Shown here piece after piece: positions 9,426-18,724 of a stretch of 64,000 nt of DNA. The position numbers and the translations under genes are program-made. Under the pieces are notes generated by a model. That model made no database searches, had not been told where the DNA came from, and saw only the letters and a program-made list of their open reading frames with translations. Position 1 is the first letter of the stretch; the number at the start of each line of letters is the position of its first letter. The stretch is from Pandoraea pneumonica (GTDB lineage: Bacteria; Pseudomonadota; Gammaproteobacteria; Burkholderiales; Burkholderiaceae): contig NZ_CABPSK010000004.1 in assembly GCF_902459645.1 (NCBI RefSeq), positions 496,001 to 560,000 of the forward strand. Reading direction: 5' to 3'.

Positions 9426-10265
9426 ATGTCGGACGTTCAGTTTGCCCAGATCGAGACGGCCTCGCTCGGCGCGCTCTCGCTGGAATATCGATGGCTCAAC
9501 CGTGAGCGCACCGAGGCACCGCTGCTGGTCTTTCTGCACGAAGGGCTGGGGTCGGTCGCCATGTGGAAAGACTGGCCGCAGCAGTTGTGCGATGTCGGTG
9601 GCTATCGCGGTCTTGTGTTTTCGCGCAACGGCTACGGCCGCTCTACCCCGCGCCCGCAAGGCGAGAAGTGGCCGGTGGATTTCATGCACAAGCAGGCGCG
9701 TGAAGTGCTGCCTGCGTTTCTCGATGCGGTGGGGGTGGGGAAAGAGGCTGCCGAGCGGGTGTGGCTGGTCGGCCATAGCGACGGAGGGTCGATTGCGCTG
9801 CTGTTCTCGGCCGCGTTCCCTGACAGGCTTGCTGGTGCGGTCGTCCTCGCCCCGCACTTGTTCGTGGAAGACGTGTCGGTCGAGAGCATTGCCAAGACGA
9901 AGACCGTGTACGAAACGACCGACTTGCGTACGAAGCTCGCGCGCTATCACGACGACGTCGACAGCGCCTTCTGGGGCTGGAACGACATCTGGCTGAACCC
10001 GGCATTTCGCGAATGGAATCTGGTCGGGGCGGTGGCGAGTATCGAGAAGCCGCTGCTTGCCATTCAGGGCGAAGACGACGAGTACGGCACGATGGCGCAG
10101 ATGGACAGCATTGCCGCCAACGTCTCGCACGCGAAAGTGGTGAAGCTGCCCAACTGCGGACACTCGCCGCACCGCGACGCACCTGAAGCCTTGGCGCAAG
10201 CCATCGTGCCGTTCATCGATGGCGCGTACGCGGCGAAAGCCGACGGCGATCAGCGCGCGGCTTGA
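9426..10265 (+). CDS. Alpha/beta hydrolase of the box cluster
   Basis: 279 residues. Nucleophile elbow GHSDGGS near residue 117, a likely acid in QGEDDEYG near 218 and histidine in CGHSPH near 246 complete the triad. It starts 30 bp behind the ligase with AGGAGA upstream. Hydrolases in box clusters have been proposed to act on lactone or CoA-thioester side products, but the substrate is unknown. Last gene of the rightward box operon. Confidence 0.85.
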   Translation: MSDVQFAQIETASLGALSLEYRWLNRERTEAPLLVFLHEGLGSVAMWKDWPQQLCDVGGYRGLVFSRNGYGRSTPRPQGEKWPVDFMHKQAREVLPAFLDAVGVGKEAAERVWLVGHSDGGSIALLFSAAFPDRLAGAVVLAPHLFVEDVSVESIAKTKTVYETTDLRTKLARYHDDVDSAFWGWNDIWLNPAFREWNLVGAVASIEKPLLAIQGEDDEYGTMAQMDSIAANVSHAKVVKLPNCGHSPHRDAPEALAQAIVPFIDGAYAAKADGDQRAA

Positions 10266-10286
10266 TGGCCAGCCACCGGGGCGCGC

Positions 10287-10976
10287 TCAGCGCTCCGGTA
10301 CCACTTCCATCTGTTCAATCGCGCGCGACACCAACTCCCGCGCATCGGCCACGGACGGCGTGCGCCGTACCATCCCGGCGAATCGCTGATCGACCAGCAG
10401 CGCCGCCAACCCATGCACATACGCCCAGCCAGCCACCATGGCAACGGCACGCTCGGCGCTCAGTTCGGTCGGGCCGGTGTCGCCTTCGGCATCGCCGGGC
10501 GCTGGGTCCAGCACCCCCGCTAGCAAGCGCATCGAGTTGCTGCGCGCCTCGCTTAGCGACGGACGCGTCAAATCCAGCAACTCATTACGCGCCATCAACC
10601 GGAACATGTCGGGGTTCGCCAACGCGAAATCCACGTAAGCGTGCGCCACCGCCTTGCGGCGCGCCTTCCCCGGCGCAGCCTCGCTGCCGCTAGCCACCAA
10701 CGCAGCCGCCATCGCGGCCGCCATGCGCCGATGGCCGTCAGCCACCAGTTCGCTCAACACCCCCGCCGTATCGCCAAAGTGATGCTGTGGCGCGGTGTGC
10801 GACACGCCCGCCTCGCGCGCAATCGAGCGCAGCGTCAGCCCACGCAAACCATCGCGCTTGAGCACCGTCTCGGCCGCCGCCAGCAACGCCTCAGGCAGCC
10901 CACCGTGGTGGTAAGGCCGCTTCTTTGCCCCCTGCGCGCCGCCGCTTGCGGGTTTTGTTGCTGATTTTTCAGTCAT
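10287..10976 (-). CDS. TetR family regulator
   Basis: 229 residues from the ATG at 10976; an alternative ATG at 10997 would place the start inside the operator region. The N-terminus carries a TetR helix-turn-helix (LTLRSIAREAGVSHTAPQHHFGD, residues about 48-70), followed by a ligand-binding domain. It faces the FAD monooxygenase gene across a 144-bp gap containing two matching palindromes, so it probably represses that gene and itself. It converges on the box hydrolase with 21 bp between stops. Confidence 0.9.
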   Translation of the reverse strand: MTEKSATKPASGGAQGAKKRPYHHGGLPEALLAAAETVLKRDGLRGLTLRSIAREAGVSHTAPQHHFGDTAGVLSELVADGHRRMAAAMAAALVASGSEAAPGKARRKAVAHAYVDFALANPDMFRLMARNELLDLTRPSLSEARSNSMRLLAGVLDPAPGDAEGDTGPTELSAERAVAMVAGWAYVHGLAALLVDQRFAGMVRRTPSVADARELVSRAIEQMEVVPER

Positions 10977-10990
10977 ACACGAGGCCAATG

Positions 10991-11052
10991 TTTCCAACGG
11001 AAAAATATGTTGACGGCAATTGGCGGCTTCGTCAAAATCTTTCCACTGGAAA
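10991..11052. promoter_or_regulatory. Twin TTTCC-N3-GGAAA operators with face-to-face promoters
   Basis: Two perfect dyads, TTTCCAACGGAAA (10991-11003) and TTTCCACTGGAAA (11040-11052), lie 49 bp apart. Between them TTGACG occurs on both strands (11010-11015 forward, 11035-11030 reverse). CAAAAT at 11033-11038 is a 17-bp-spaced forward -10. The operators overlap the likely start of one transcript and the downstream edge of the other, as expected for TetR autorepression plus control of the monooxygenase. Confidence 0.75.
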
Positions 11053-11120
11053 CATTGAACGTTTGGCGATGCGCCAAGCGCCGTGATGTCCAGAACGACT
11101 TTTCCGAACGAGAGGCAGGC

Positions 11121-12371
11121 ATGAAGGCAAACGTATTGATCTCCGGCGCCGGCGTGAGCGGTCTGGCGCTGGCTTATTGGCTCGACCGCGCGGGCTTCGC
11201 CACCACGGTGGTCGAGCGTGCGCCCGGACTGCGCCGGGGCGGTCAGGCCATCGATATTCGCGGTGTGGCGTTAGATGTGACCGAAGCGATGGGGCTGCTG
11301 GCCCCTGCCCGCGCGCTGCGCACACGGCTCAAAGGCATGTCGATGCTCGACGCGCAGGGCAATGAAGTCGAACGGACAGAGGAGCGCACCTTCAGCGGCG
11401 GCCCCCTCAACACCGCCGATTTCGAGATTTTCCGCGACGATCTTTGCGAAGTGCTGATGGGCGCGCTCAGCGACGATATCGAGTGGATCTACGACGACAG
11501 TATCCGCGCGCTAGACGATCAGGGCGACCGAGTGGTGGTGAGTTTTGAGAAGCATCCGCCGCGCGCTTTCGATCTGGTCATTGGCGCCGACGGCACTTAT
11601 TCCAACGTGCGCCGTTTGTGTTTCGACGACGAGGCGTCGGTCGTGCGGCCGTTGAATATGATCCTCGCGCTGTTCACCACCCCGAACCAGATCGACCTGA
11701 AGGACTGGCAGCTAGGCCATCGCGAAGGCGGCGTGGGCTACATCGTCTACCCGAGTCTCGATCAGACGACGTTACGCGTTGCGGTGGGGTTCGAGGCTCC
11801 CACGCCCGCCCTGCCGCGCAACGACGTCGATGCCCAGAAGCGGCTCGTCATGCAGCGATGCGAGACATTGGGCGGAGACATCCGGGGGCTGATCGACGCC
11901 ATGCACACGACGGACGATTTCCATTACAACGAACTCGCGCAAATCCGCATGCCGTCATGGTCGAAAGGCCGCGTGACGCTCGCGGGCGATGCCGCGCATT
12001 GCGCATCGCCGTTCTCCGGGCAAGGCACCAGCCTCGCGCTGGTCGGCGCGGCAGTGCTCGCGTACTCACTGGCAAAGCACTGGCCGAACCCCTCGCACGC
12101 GTTTGCCGAGTACGAGGGACGCCTGCGGCCTTACGTCGATCTCAATCAGGCGATCGTCGATATGGAGCGCAAGGGCCCCATCCCCGATGCACAGATGAAT
12201 GCCGCTAAAAACGGTATCGAGGTCGACGATTTACTCAGTGCGCTGTTGACCGGATCAGATCACGCGCACGCCTGGCTGGCCCGGCCGCATGGCACCGACG
12301 ATGCCTGCCTCGATGAAGCCGTCGGCGCGGAACACGGCGAGTACGTCGTCGACCGCACCCGGCGCGCATGA
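11121..12371 (+). CDS. FAD-dependent monooxygenase (TetX/PHBH-like)
   Basis: 416 residues from ATG 11121; the open frame extends to 11007 but that crosses the operator region. Dinucleotide motif SGAGVSGL is at the N-terminus, a DG-like motif IGADGTYSNVR lies mid-protein, and GDAAHCASPFSGQG is the FAD ribityl/phosphate motif. Group A flavin monooxygenases hydroxylate aromatic or polyketide substrates with NAD(P)H; the substrate here is unknown, though a TetR partner suggests detoxification. The last ~40 residues lie antisense to the selD 3' end, an unusual 117-bp convergent overlap. Confidence 0.88.
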   Translation: MKANVLISGAGVSGLALAYWLDRAGFATTVVERAPGLRRGGQAIDIRGVALDVTEAMGLLAPARALRTRLKGMSMLDAQGNEVERTEERTFSGGPLNTADFEIFRDDLCEVLMGALSDDIEWIYDDSIRALDDQGDRVVVSFEKHPPRAFDLVIGADGTYSNVRRLCFDDEASVVRPLNMILALFTTPNQIDLKDWQLGHREGGVGYIVYPSLDQTTLRVAVGFEAPTPALPRNDVDAQKRLVMQRCETLGGDIRGLIDAMHTTDDFHYNELAQIRMPSWSKGRVTLAGDAAHCASPFSGQGTSLALVGAAVLAYSLAKHWPNPSHAFAEYEGRLRPYVDLNQAIVDMERKGPIPDAQMNAAKNGIEVDDLLSALLTGSDHAHAWLARPHGTDDACLDEAVGAEHGEYVVDRTRRA

Positions 12372-13322
12372 CACCAGCAGACCGCCCGCCGTTTGCGGGT
12401 CGCACAGCAAGTCGCGATCCCGCTCGGTGAGGCGCTCGCCCAGCTCCACGGCGCTGCCGTACGACGCCCAGTTGCGGCCCGAGGCACCAGTGATGCATCC
12501 CTTGTCGGCGAGCTCGCGCACGCCGTCGAACAGCGGCACGTCCGACATGCGCAGATAGGCGGCAAGGTTCGCGCCACGGCACATTTCCAGCGTGTGGCCC
12601 AGCAGGCCGAAGCCCGTCACATCGGTGAGCGCGTGCACGCCCGGCAGCGCGGCAAGTGCGGGGCCGACGCGATTGAGGCGCGTCGTCGCGTCGATCATGC
12701 GGCGATAACCCTCGGCGTCGAGTTGATTCTTCTTGAGCGCCGCCGACATCACACCGACACCCAGCGGCTTACCCAACACCAGCACGTCACCGGCTTGCGC
12801 GTCGGCGTTGCGCTTGATGCGCTTCGGATGCACGACGCCCATCGCGGCGAGACCGTAGATCGGCTCCACGGAATCGATGCTGTGGCCGCCTGCAATCGGA
12901 ATGCCCGCCTCGGCGCACACCGATTCCCCGCCACGCAAGATGTCGCGAATCGTCTCGCGCGGCAACACGTTGATCGGCATGCCGACGATGGCGAGCGCGA
13001 AGATCGGTTTGCCACCCATCGCGTAGATGTCGGAGAGCGCGTTGGTCGCCGCGATACGGCCGAAGTCGAACGGATCGTCGACGATCGGCATAAAGAAATC
13101 GGTGGTGGCGATGATCGCCTGTTCGTCATTCAGTTGATAGACGGCGGCGTCGTCCGCCGTCTCGGTGCCCACGAGCAAGGCGGCAGGCATGGGCATTGGG
13201 GACTCGTTGCGTGCAAGCAGTTCGGAGAGCACGCCCGGCGCGATCTTGCAGCCGCAACCGCCGCCATGCGAGAGCGACGTCAAACGCGGGGTGGCAGGGG
13301 GTGTCTGAGCAGCATCGGTCAT
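12255..13322 (-). CDS. selD: Selenide, water dikinase
   Basis: 355 residues from ATG 13322; a second ATG at 13343 is possible and neither has a clear ribosome site. The glycine-rich catalytic loop SHGGGCGCKI carries Cys rather than selenocysteine. DVTGFGLLGH and DPQTAGGLL are family motifs. SelD makes selenophosphate from selenide and ATP for selenoprotein and selenouridine synthesis. The usual partner genes (selA, selB, mnmH) are not adjacent. It overlaps the monooxygenase tail on the opposite strand. Confidence 0.95.
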   Translation of the reverse strand: MTDAAQTPPATPRLTSLSHGGGCGCKIAPGVLSELLARNESPMPMPAALLVGTETADDAAVYQLNDEQAIIATTDFFMPIVDDPFDFGRIAATNALSDIYAMGGKPIFALAIVGMPINVLPRETIRDILRGGESVCAEAGIPIAGGHSIDSVEPIYGLAAMGVVHPKRIKRNADAQAGDVLVLGKPLGVGVMSAALKKNQLDAEGYRRMIDATTRLNRVGPALAALPGVHALTDVTGFGLLGHTLEMCRGANLAAYLRMSDVPLFDGVRELADKGCITGASGRNWASYGSAVELGERLTERDRDLLCDPQTAGGLLVSCAPGAVDDVLAVFRADGFIEAGIVGAMRPGQPGVRVI

Positions 13323-13343
13323 GGTCGTGGGCCGTGGAGGCAT

Positions 13344-13533
13344 TCGTTATGGGATGTGCGGCAATGTCTGTGGGCGGGTACGGATATACCCTGCGCCGCG
13401 ATGACGACAGTTTGCCAAAAGTCGACGTATTATGGAGCAGCTTTCGCCCGGCCATCCGCGCCATGGCGAAGTCAGTCGCTCGAACTCCCAACCACCATGC
13501 GCCGTGCGCGCTGATTTTGACGGGGATTCCATC
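13344..13533. promoter_or_regulatory. Divergent region between selD and the Tat transglutaminase gene
   Basis: No gene. It should carry both promoters; no clear -35/-10 pair or dyad was found. Confidence 0.4.
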
Positions 13534-14697
13534 ATGCAACGTCGTCGTTTTCTCTCGCTGGCCGCCTCCACCGTACCAGCCGCCATGCTCCCTGCTGCGT
13601 TTGTGTCGAACCAGGCCGCAGCCGCTGGCACACAGCCCGGTGGCCCTACCGCACCCGTTGCTGCCGATGGCTGGCGCACCTTCGAACTGACGACGCAAGT
13701 CGACTTGCCAGCCTCCGCGGGCCCCGCCAATGTCTGGCTGCCGGTCGCTATTTCCCCGTCTGCCACGTATCAACAGGCGCTCGGCACCCGCTGGGAAGCC
13801 TCGGGCGCACAGGCTGAACTGCGCAAAGTGCGCGGCGCGGCTGGCGTCGACGTCCCAATGCTCGCCGTCGCTTGGCCCGACGCCCCCGCGCAGGGCGCCC
13901 CGGCACGCACGGTCACGCTCATCAACACGTTCACCACGCGCGACCGCCGGGTCGATTTGTCGCAGCCGCCGTCGGCCAACGCCCCGCGCGAATCGGCCGA
14001 GGTGCTGCGCCGCTATCTGCAACCGACCGAATTGCAGCCGACCGACGGTTTAGTGCGCGAAACGGCGCAACGCATCACGCGCGGGCAAGACGGCGATGTT
14101 GCCAAGGCGCAGGCCATTTACCAGTGGATCGTCGACAACTGCCGTCGCGAAGGTTCCGTGCGCGGCTGCGGCACGGGCGACGTGCGCTACATCCTCACGA
14201 CGGGCAATCTCGCGGGCAAGTGTGCCGACATCAATGCACTCTTCACGGCACTCGTCCGCTCGGTGGGTATTCCCGCGCGTGACGCTTATGGTGTGCGCGT
14301 GGCCGCGTCGAATCACGGCTTCAACAGCTTGGGTAAGGCGGGGGACGTGACGCGTGCGCAGCACTGTCGCGCCGAGTTCTACGCAGCAGGTTACGGCTGG
14401 GTGCCGGTCGATCCGGCCGATGTGCGCAAGGTCGTGCTCGAAGAAGTGCCCGGTGGCCTGCCTGTCGACGATTTGCGCGTGCGTGCTGCGCGGGCAATGC
14501 TCTTCGGTCAGTGGGAAATGAACTGGGTCGCGTTCAACCACGGTGCCGACGTGCCGCTGCCGGGCGCACAAGATAAGCGTGACGGGACCGTACCGTTCCT
14601 CATGTATCCGAATGGCGAAGTGGCACAGGGTCGGCTCGACAGCCTGGACCCGGACGCGTTCCGCTATCGCATGAGCGCACGCGAACTCAAGGCTTGA
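13534..14697 (+). CDS. Tat-exported transglutaminase-like protein
   Basis: 387 residues from ATG 13534. A twin-arginine signal (QRRRFLSLAAS) ends near AAAA around residue 30. The transglutaminase core shows Cys in AGKCADINALFTALVR, His in RAQHCRAEFY and Asp in VPVDPADV. Such exported proteins are predicted cysteine-type amidases/peptidases; the substrate is not known. The next gene, also with a Tat signal, starts 35 bp later and is thioredoxin-like, so they probably act together in the periplasm. Confidence 0.88.
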   Translation: MQRRRFLSLAASTVPAAMLPAAFVSNQAAAAGTQPGGPTAPVAADGWRTFELTTQVDLPASAGPANVWLPVAISPSATYQQALGTRWEASGAQAELRKVRGAAGVDVPMLAVAWPDAPAQGAPARTVTLINTFTTRDRRVDLSQPPSANAPRESAEVLRRYLQPTELQPTDGLVRETAQRITRGQDGDVAKAQAIYQWIVDNCRREGSVRGCGTGDVRYILTTGNLAGKCADINALFTALVRSVGIPARDAYGVRVAASNHGFNSLGKAGDVTRAQHCRAEFYAAGYGWVPVDPADVRKVVLEEVPGGLPVDDLRVRAARAMLFGQWEMNWVAFNHGADVPLPGAQDKRDGTVPFLMYPNGEVAQGRLDSLDPDAFRYRMSARELKA

Positions 14698-14732
14698 TTG
14701 CACTGCGTCAGACAACGAAGGAGAGCTTCACC

Positions 14733-15332
<600 letters not shown>

Positions 15333-15389
15333 AGGTGACGGGCGACGGACGACGCGCGCGACCGTAGCGGGAGGCAGCGCATCGCGGCC

Positions 15390-15500
15390 GTCACCTCACG
15401 TCGCTTCGGTTCATGTCACCTCGGTTCACGTCACATCACCGAGCCGCTTCTTCGGTTCACGTCGCCTCGCTTCACGTCACATCACCGAGCCGCTTCACGC
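15390..15500. repeat. Short direct repeats at the 3' end of the sigma54 regulator gene
   Basis: A ~25-bp segment (TTCACGTCACATCACCGAGC...) that contains the regulator's last codons and stop recurs about 47 bp further downstream, with shorter CGGTTCACGTCRCCTCG-like pieces between and after. The array looks like local duplications of the gene end, and gives multiple in-frame TGA stops on the minus strand. Coordinates are approximate. Confidence 0.65.
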
Positions 15501-17325
15501 GATAGTCGAGTTGCGATCGCGTGATACCGAGCAAGCCAGCGGCGCGTGAAATATTGCCCCCCGCTTGCTTGACCGCCGCGCGCACGAGCGCGTCTTCCAT
15601 CTGTGGCAGCGACATCGTTCCCTGTCGCACGACATCCTCCGCAATCGTATCGAGCGACAGCCCCGGCGAGTCGCTGTCCGACACATCCCCCGAGAGCGGC
15701 TCGTGGTTCTCGGTGAGTCCCCCGTCCCGGCCGACCTCAAGAAACGCCGATGCGCTCAGTGCGTCCTCGACGCTCGTCAGGTGCACGATATCGAGTGTCT
15801 CGCCCGCTGGCACCATAATCAGGCCGCGCTCCAGCATATTCTCGAGTTCACGAATATTCCCCGGCCAATCGTGATGCATCAGCGCGCGCATCGCCCGTGG
15901 CGAGATTGACGGTACCGCGCGCGAATGGCGGTTTGCGAACCGGCGCAGCAGCACTTCTGCGAGCACGGGAATATCGTCGCGGCGCTCGCGCAGCGGCTGA
16001 ATCAACATTGGGAAAACGTTGAGGCGGAAGTAGAGATCCTCGCGAAAACGCCCCTCCTGCACGGCGATCTTGAGTGGCTCGTTCGTGGCAGATATCACCC
16101 GGACGTCGGTCGTCACGGTGCGGTTGCTGCCAAGCCGCTCCATTTGCCCGTTTTGCAGCACGCGCAGCAGTTTGCCCTGCGCCGTCATGCTCAGCGTGGC
16201 AATTTCGTCGAGAAACAACGTGCCGCCATGCGCGGCTTCGAAACGGCCGACACGCGCCGTGGTCGCGCCTGAATAGGCACCCCGCTCGACGCCGAACAGC
16301 TCCGACTCGATCAACGCCTCCGGAATCGCCGCGCAATTGACTTCGACGAACGGTTGCGCGGCGCGCTGGCTCAATCGATGAATTTCGCGCGCGATAAGGC
16401 TCTTACCGACACCGCTCTCACCGAGTAGCAGCACCGTCGCCTGTGTGCCTGCGACGCGCTCGATCTTATGCCGCAGCAGCGTGAAGGCCGTCGACGTACC
16501 GGTGACTAGCGATTCGGGAGCATCGTCCATCGCAGCAGCACCCAGCGTATCGACTCGCGGGAGCTGATGCGGTGCCCCGCTGGTGGCATCACCGCCGCCG
16601 TCACCACTGCCATCACCAACATCACTGCCCACCGTACTCGCCACATGAACCCGCGCTGGCCGCTCCTGCGGCAGCAAGTAGCGAAGATCCTCCTGCGCAT
16701 CGGCCCACTCGCTCGCAGGCCGCGCGATGATCCGGCAGTGCACATGCCCCATCGATCGGCATTCGACTTCACGCACAACGATCTGTCGTTGCGCGCAGAC
16801 GGTGAGATATCCCGAGCAGTAGCCCACGGCGTTCCAGCACACCGCGTGCGCACCCACGCCATGCGAGGCAATGTGCGCCTCGTCTTCCAGCGATTCCTTC
16901 CAGATGGCTTCGCCGCAATAGTCGTCGGCGTGCAGGTCGCCTGCCGCCAATCCCGGTCCCGCGTGCTCAGGCAAGAGAAAACCCTGCAACGCGTGCAATG
17001 TCCCCCCGGCATTGAGCACCTCGCGCCAGGAGACGTTGGGGCCACCCATCTTGGTCACCATCTCGGCATCGCGCTGACCGGCTTCGTAGCCGATGCGCGT
17101 GATGATCATGCGCGTCTGCTCCATGCCAAGCGTCTCGATCAGCGCGTCGCGCAGCGCTGCGAAGGCCTGCGCATGCAGCAAAACGACACGCCGTTCGCCC
17201 AGCCAGATACGCCCTTCTGCCACCGAAAAGCGCAGGCGATTGGCGAGATCGCGGACTTGCGGAAGTTTGAGATCGACGAGCACGTCGGGTACGGCTATGC
17301 CTTTCGGGGGCGGGGACACTGGCAT
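15472..17325 (-). CDS. Sigma54-dependent activator, XylR/DmpR class
   Basis: 617 residues. Residues about 15-110 are the XylR_N sensor domain and about 120-205 a V4R domain with several Cys. The AAA+ domain (about 270-510) has Walker A GESGVGKS 302-309, GAYSGA 349-354 and Walker B TLFLDE 369-374; the C-terminus is a Fis-type HTH (GGNISRAAGLLGITRSQLDYR). Such proteins bind aromatics directly and drive -24/-12 promoters. The gene is divergent from the meta-cleavage operon, whose upstream region has a sigma54 promoter. The canonical GAFTGA loop is altered to GAYSGA. Confidence 0.95.
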   Translation of the reverse strand: MPVSPPPKGIAVPDVLVDLKLPQVRDLANRLRFSVAEGRIWLGERRVVLLHAQAFAALRDALIETLGMEQTRMIITRIGYEAGQRDAEMVTKMGGPNVSWREVLNAGGTLHALQGFLLPEHAGPGLAAGDLHADDYCGEAIWKESLEDEAHIASHGVGAHAVCWNAVGYCSGYLTVCAQRQIVVREVECRSMGHVHCRIIARPASEWADAQEDLRYLLPQERPARVHVASTVGSDVGDGSGDGGGDATSGAPHQLPRVDTLGAAAMDDAPESLVTGTSTAFTLLRHKIERVAGTQATVLLLGESGVGKSLIAREIHRLSQRAAQPFVEVNCAAIPEALIESELFGVERGAYSGATTARVGRFEAAHGGTLFLDEIATLSMTAQGKLLRVLQNGQMERLGSNRTVTTDVRVISATNEPLKIAVQEGRFREDLYFRLNVFPMLIQPLRERRDDIPVLAEVLLRRFANRHSRAVPSISPRAMRALMHHDWPGNIRELENMLERGLIMVPAGETLDIVHLTSVEDALSASAFLEVGRDGGLTENHEPLSGDVSDSDSPGLSLDTIAEDVVRQGTMSLPQMEDALVRAAVKQAGGNISRAAGLLGITRSQLDYRVKRLGDVT

Positions 17326-17360
17326 CTACAACCTCGACTTGCTGACTTCGGAAATCGCGG

Positions 17361-17441
17361 CGGGCGGTATTTCCTGAAATTATGAAAACTCGCCGCCTAC
17401 GGTCGTGCGCGAATTCATGAAATTACGAAATTCGTACGCAC
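17361..17441. promoter_or_regulatory. Candidate upstream activator sequences for the sigma54 regulator
   Basis: Two related palindromic stretches: GGCGG...CCGCC arms around CTGAAATTATGAAAA (17361-17398), and GCGCGAATT...AAATTCGTACGC around CATGAAATTACG (17408-17441). Both share TGAAATTAYGAAA in the middle and are about 45 bp apart, 130-210 bp upstream of the -24/-12 promoter, the usual place for enhancer sites of XylR-type activators. Confidence 0.55.
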
Positions 17442-17570
17442 GGGGCACTGCGCGGCAGAGCGAGATCATCGCAAAAACCGGGCGATAAGTGGCGCAGCAT
17501 CGCGCAAAGCACGGGTAAACGTGGAATATCGAGGGGTCTCGCGTGAGATTCGCAGCACGACGCGTGAGAC

Positions 17571-17586
17571 TGGCACGGTATTCGCT
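17571..17586 (+). promoter_or_regulatory. Sigma54 (-24/-12) promoter of the meta-cleavage operon
   Basis: TGGCACG-N4-TCGCT, matching the consensus TGGCACG-N4-TTGCW with one mismatch and correct GG/GC spacing. It lies about 105 bp before the first gene of the rightward operon and beside a divergent sigma54 activator gene. Confidence 0.75.
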
Positions 17587-17689
17587 ATATCGATGACGCA
17601 TCCCTGAAAACAAGGGACGAATGCGACGCCGCCGATGCATGTCTGACGGCGCTCGCTCATCGATAACGGAAGTGAGAAGGAGACAAACC

Positions 17690-18586
17690 GTGGCGAATAT
17701 TTCGAACCTCGGATACCTCGTGCTTGGCGTGAGCGATCTCGACGCCTGGGAGCGCTTTGCGCTGGATGTCATCGGTTTGCAAGCCGGTCACCGCATCGCT
17801 GGCGAGACGCTGGCGCTGCGCATGGACGACTACGCGCAACGCATGTTGCTCGTCAAACACGATGCCGACGATCTGCTCGCCGCTGGCTGGGAGTTGGCTA
17901 ACGACGAAGCGCTCGACGCCTTCGTGGCGTCGCGTCGCGCCGCCGGTGCCGCGATGGAAACCGGCGACGGCGCGTTGGCGGCGCAGCGCGGTGTCACGCG
18001 TCTGTTCTGGTGCGAAGACCCCGATGGCATTCGTCACGAGTTCTACGTGGGCGCAACACGCGCGCCGATGTCGGCCCCGTTCCGCTCGTCCGTCATGCGC
18101 GGCGGCTTCAGTACCGGGCGCCTCGGCGTCGGTCATCTCGTGGCGGTCCCCAAAGACGCCGCTGCCACCGACGCCTTCGTCCGCCACACGCTCGGCTTGA
18201 AGGTCAGCGACTACATCAGCGGTGAAATTGCGCCGGGCGTCGTGCTCGACATCGCGTTCTTCCACGCGGCAACGGGGCGTCACCACTCGCTCGCCTGCGC
18301 GCGCGTACCGTTCCCGCACGCCAAGCGCATTCATCACATCATGGTCGAAGCCCTCGACATGAACGACGTGGGGCTCGCCTACGACCGCTGTGTCGCCGCA
18401 GGGCTGCCCATCGTCATGGAGCTCGGACATCACCCAAACGACCAGATGTTCTCGTTCTACGTGAAAACACCCTCTGGCTTCGCGCTCGAATTCGGCGCGG
18501 GCGGCATCGTTGTCGACGACGCCCATTGGGAAGTCCGCCGCTACGCACAACTGAGCGACTGGGGTCACCGCAATCCAGCCCACTAG
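17690..18586 (+). CDS. Type I extradiol ring-cleavage dioxygenase (BphC/HsaC-like)
   Basis: 298 residues from GTG 17690, preceded by AAGGAGAC. Two-domain vicinal-oxygen-chelate extradiol dioxygenase. The Fe(II) triad is visible as His in GVGHLVAV, His in RIHHIMVE and Glu in FALEFG. It should cleave a substituted catechol in meta position. Length and architecture resemble BphC, HsaC and related biphenyl/steroid enzymes rather than the XylE catechol enzymes, and the operon also has a C-C hydrolase, so a bulky ring substituent is plausible. Confidence 0.9.
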   Translation: MANISNLGYLVLGVSDLDAWERFALDVIGLQAGHRIAGETLALRMDDYAQRMLLVKHDADDLLAAGWELANDEALDAFVASRRAAGAAMETGDGALAAQRGVTRLFWCEDPDGIRHEFYVGATRAPMSAPFRSSVMRGGFSTGRLGVGHLVAVPKDAAATDAFVRHTLGLKVSDYISGEIAPGVVLDIAFFHAATGRHHSLACARVPFPHAKRIHHIMVEALDMNDVGLAYDRCVAAGLPIVMELGHHPNDQMFSFYVKTPSGFALEFGAGGIVVDDAHWEVRRYAQLSDWGHRNPAH

Positions 18587-18724
18587 CCCCGCTCGCTGAC
18601 TAACGCCGCTAACACTTGTTACGTCAGTAACGCCAGCCCAACCAAACCCGATGCATGACCGAAGACGCCAGACTCGCCGAAGTCCGGCGGTGACGGCGTG
18701 CGTCCTGACGCCAGGAGTCCCCCG

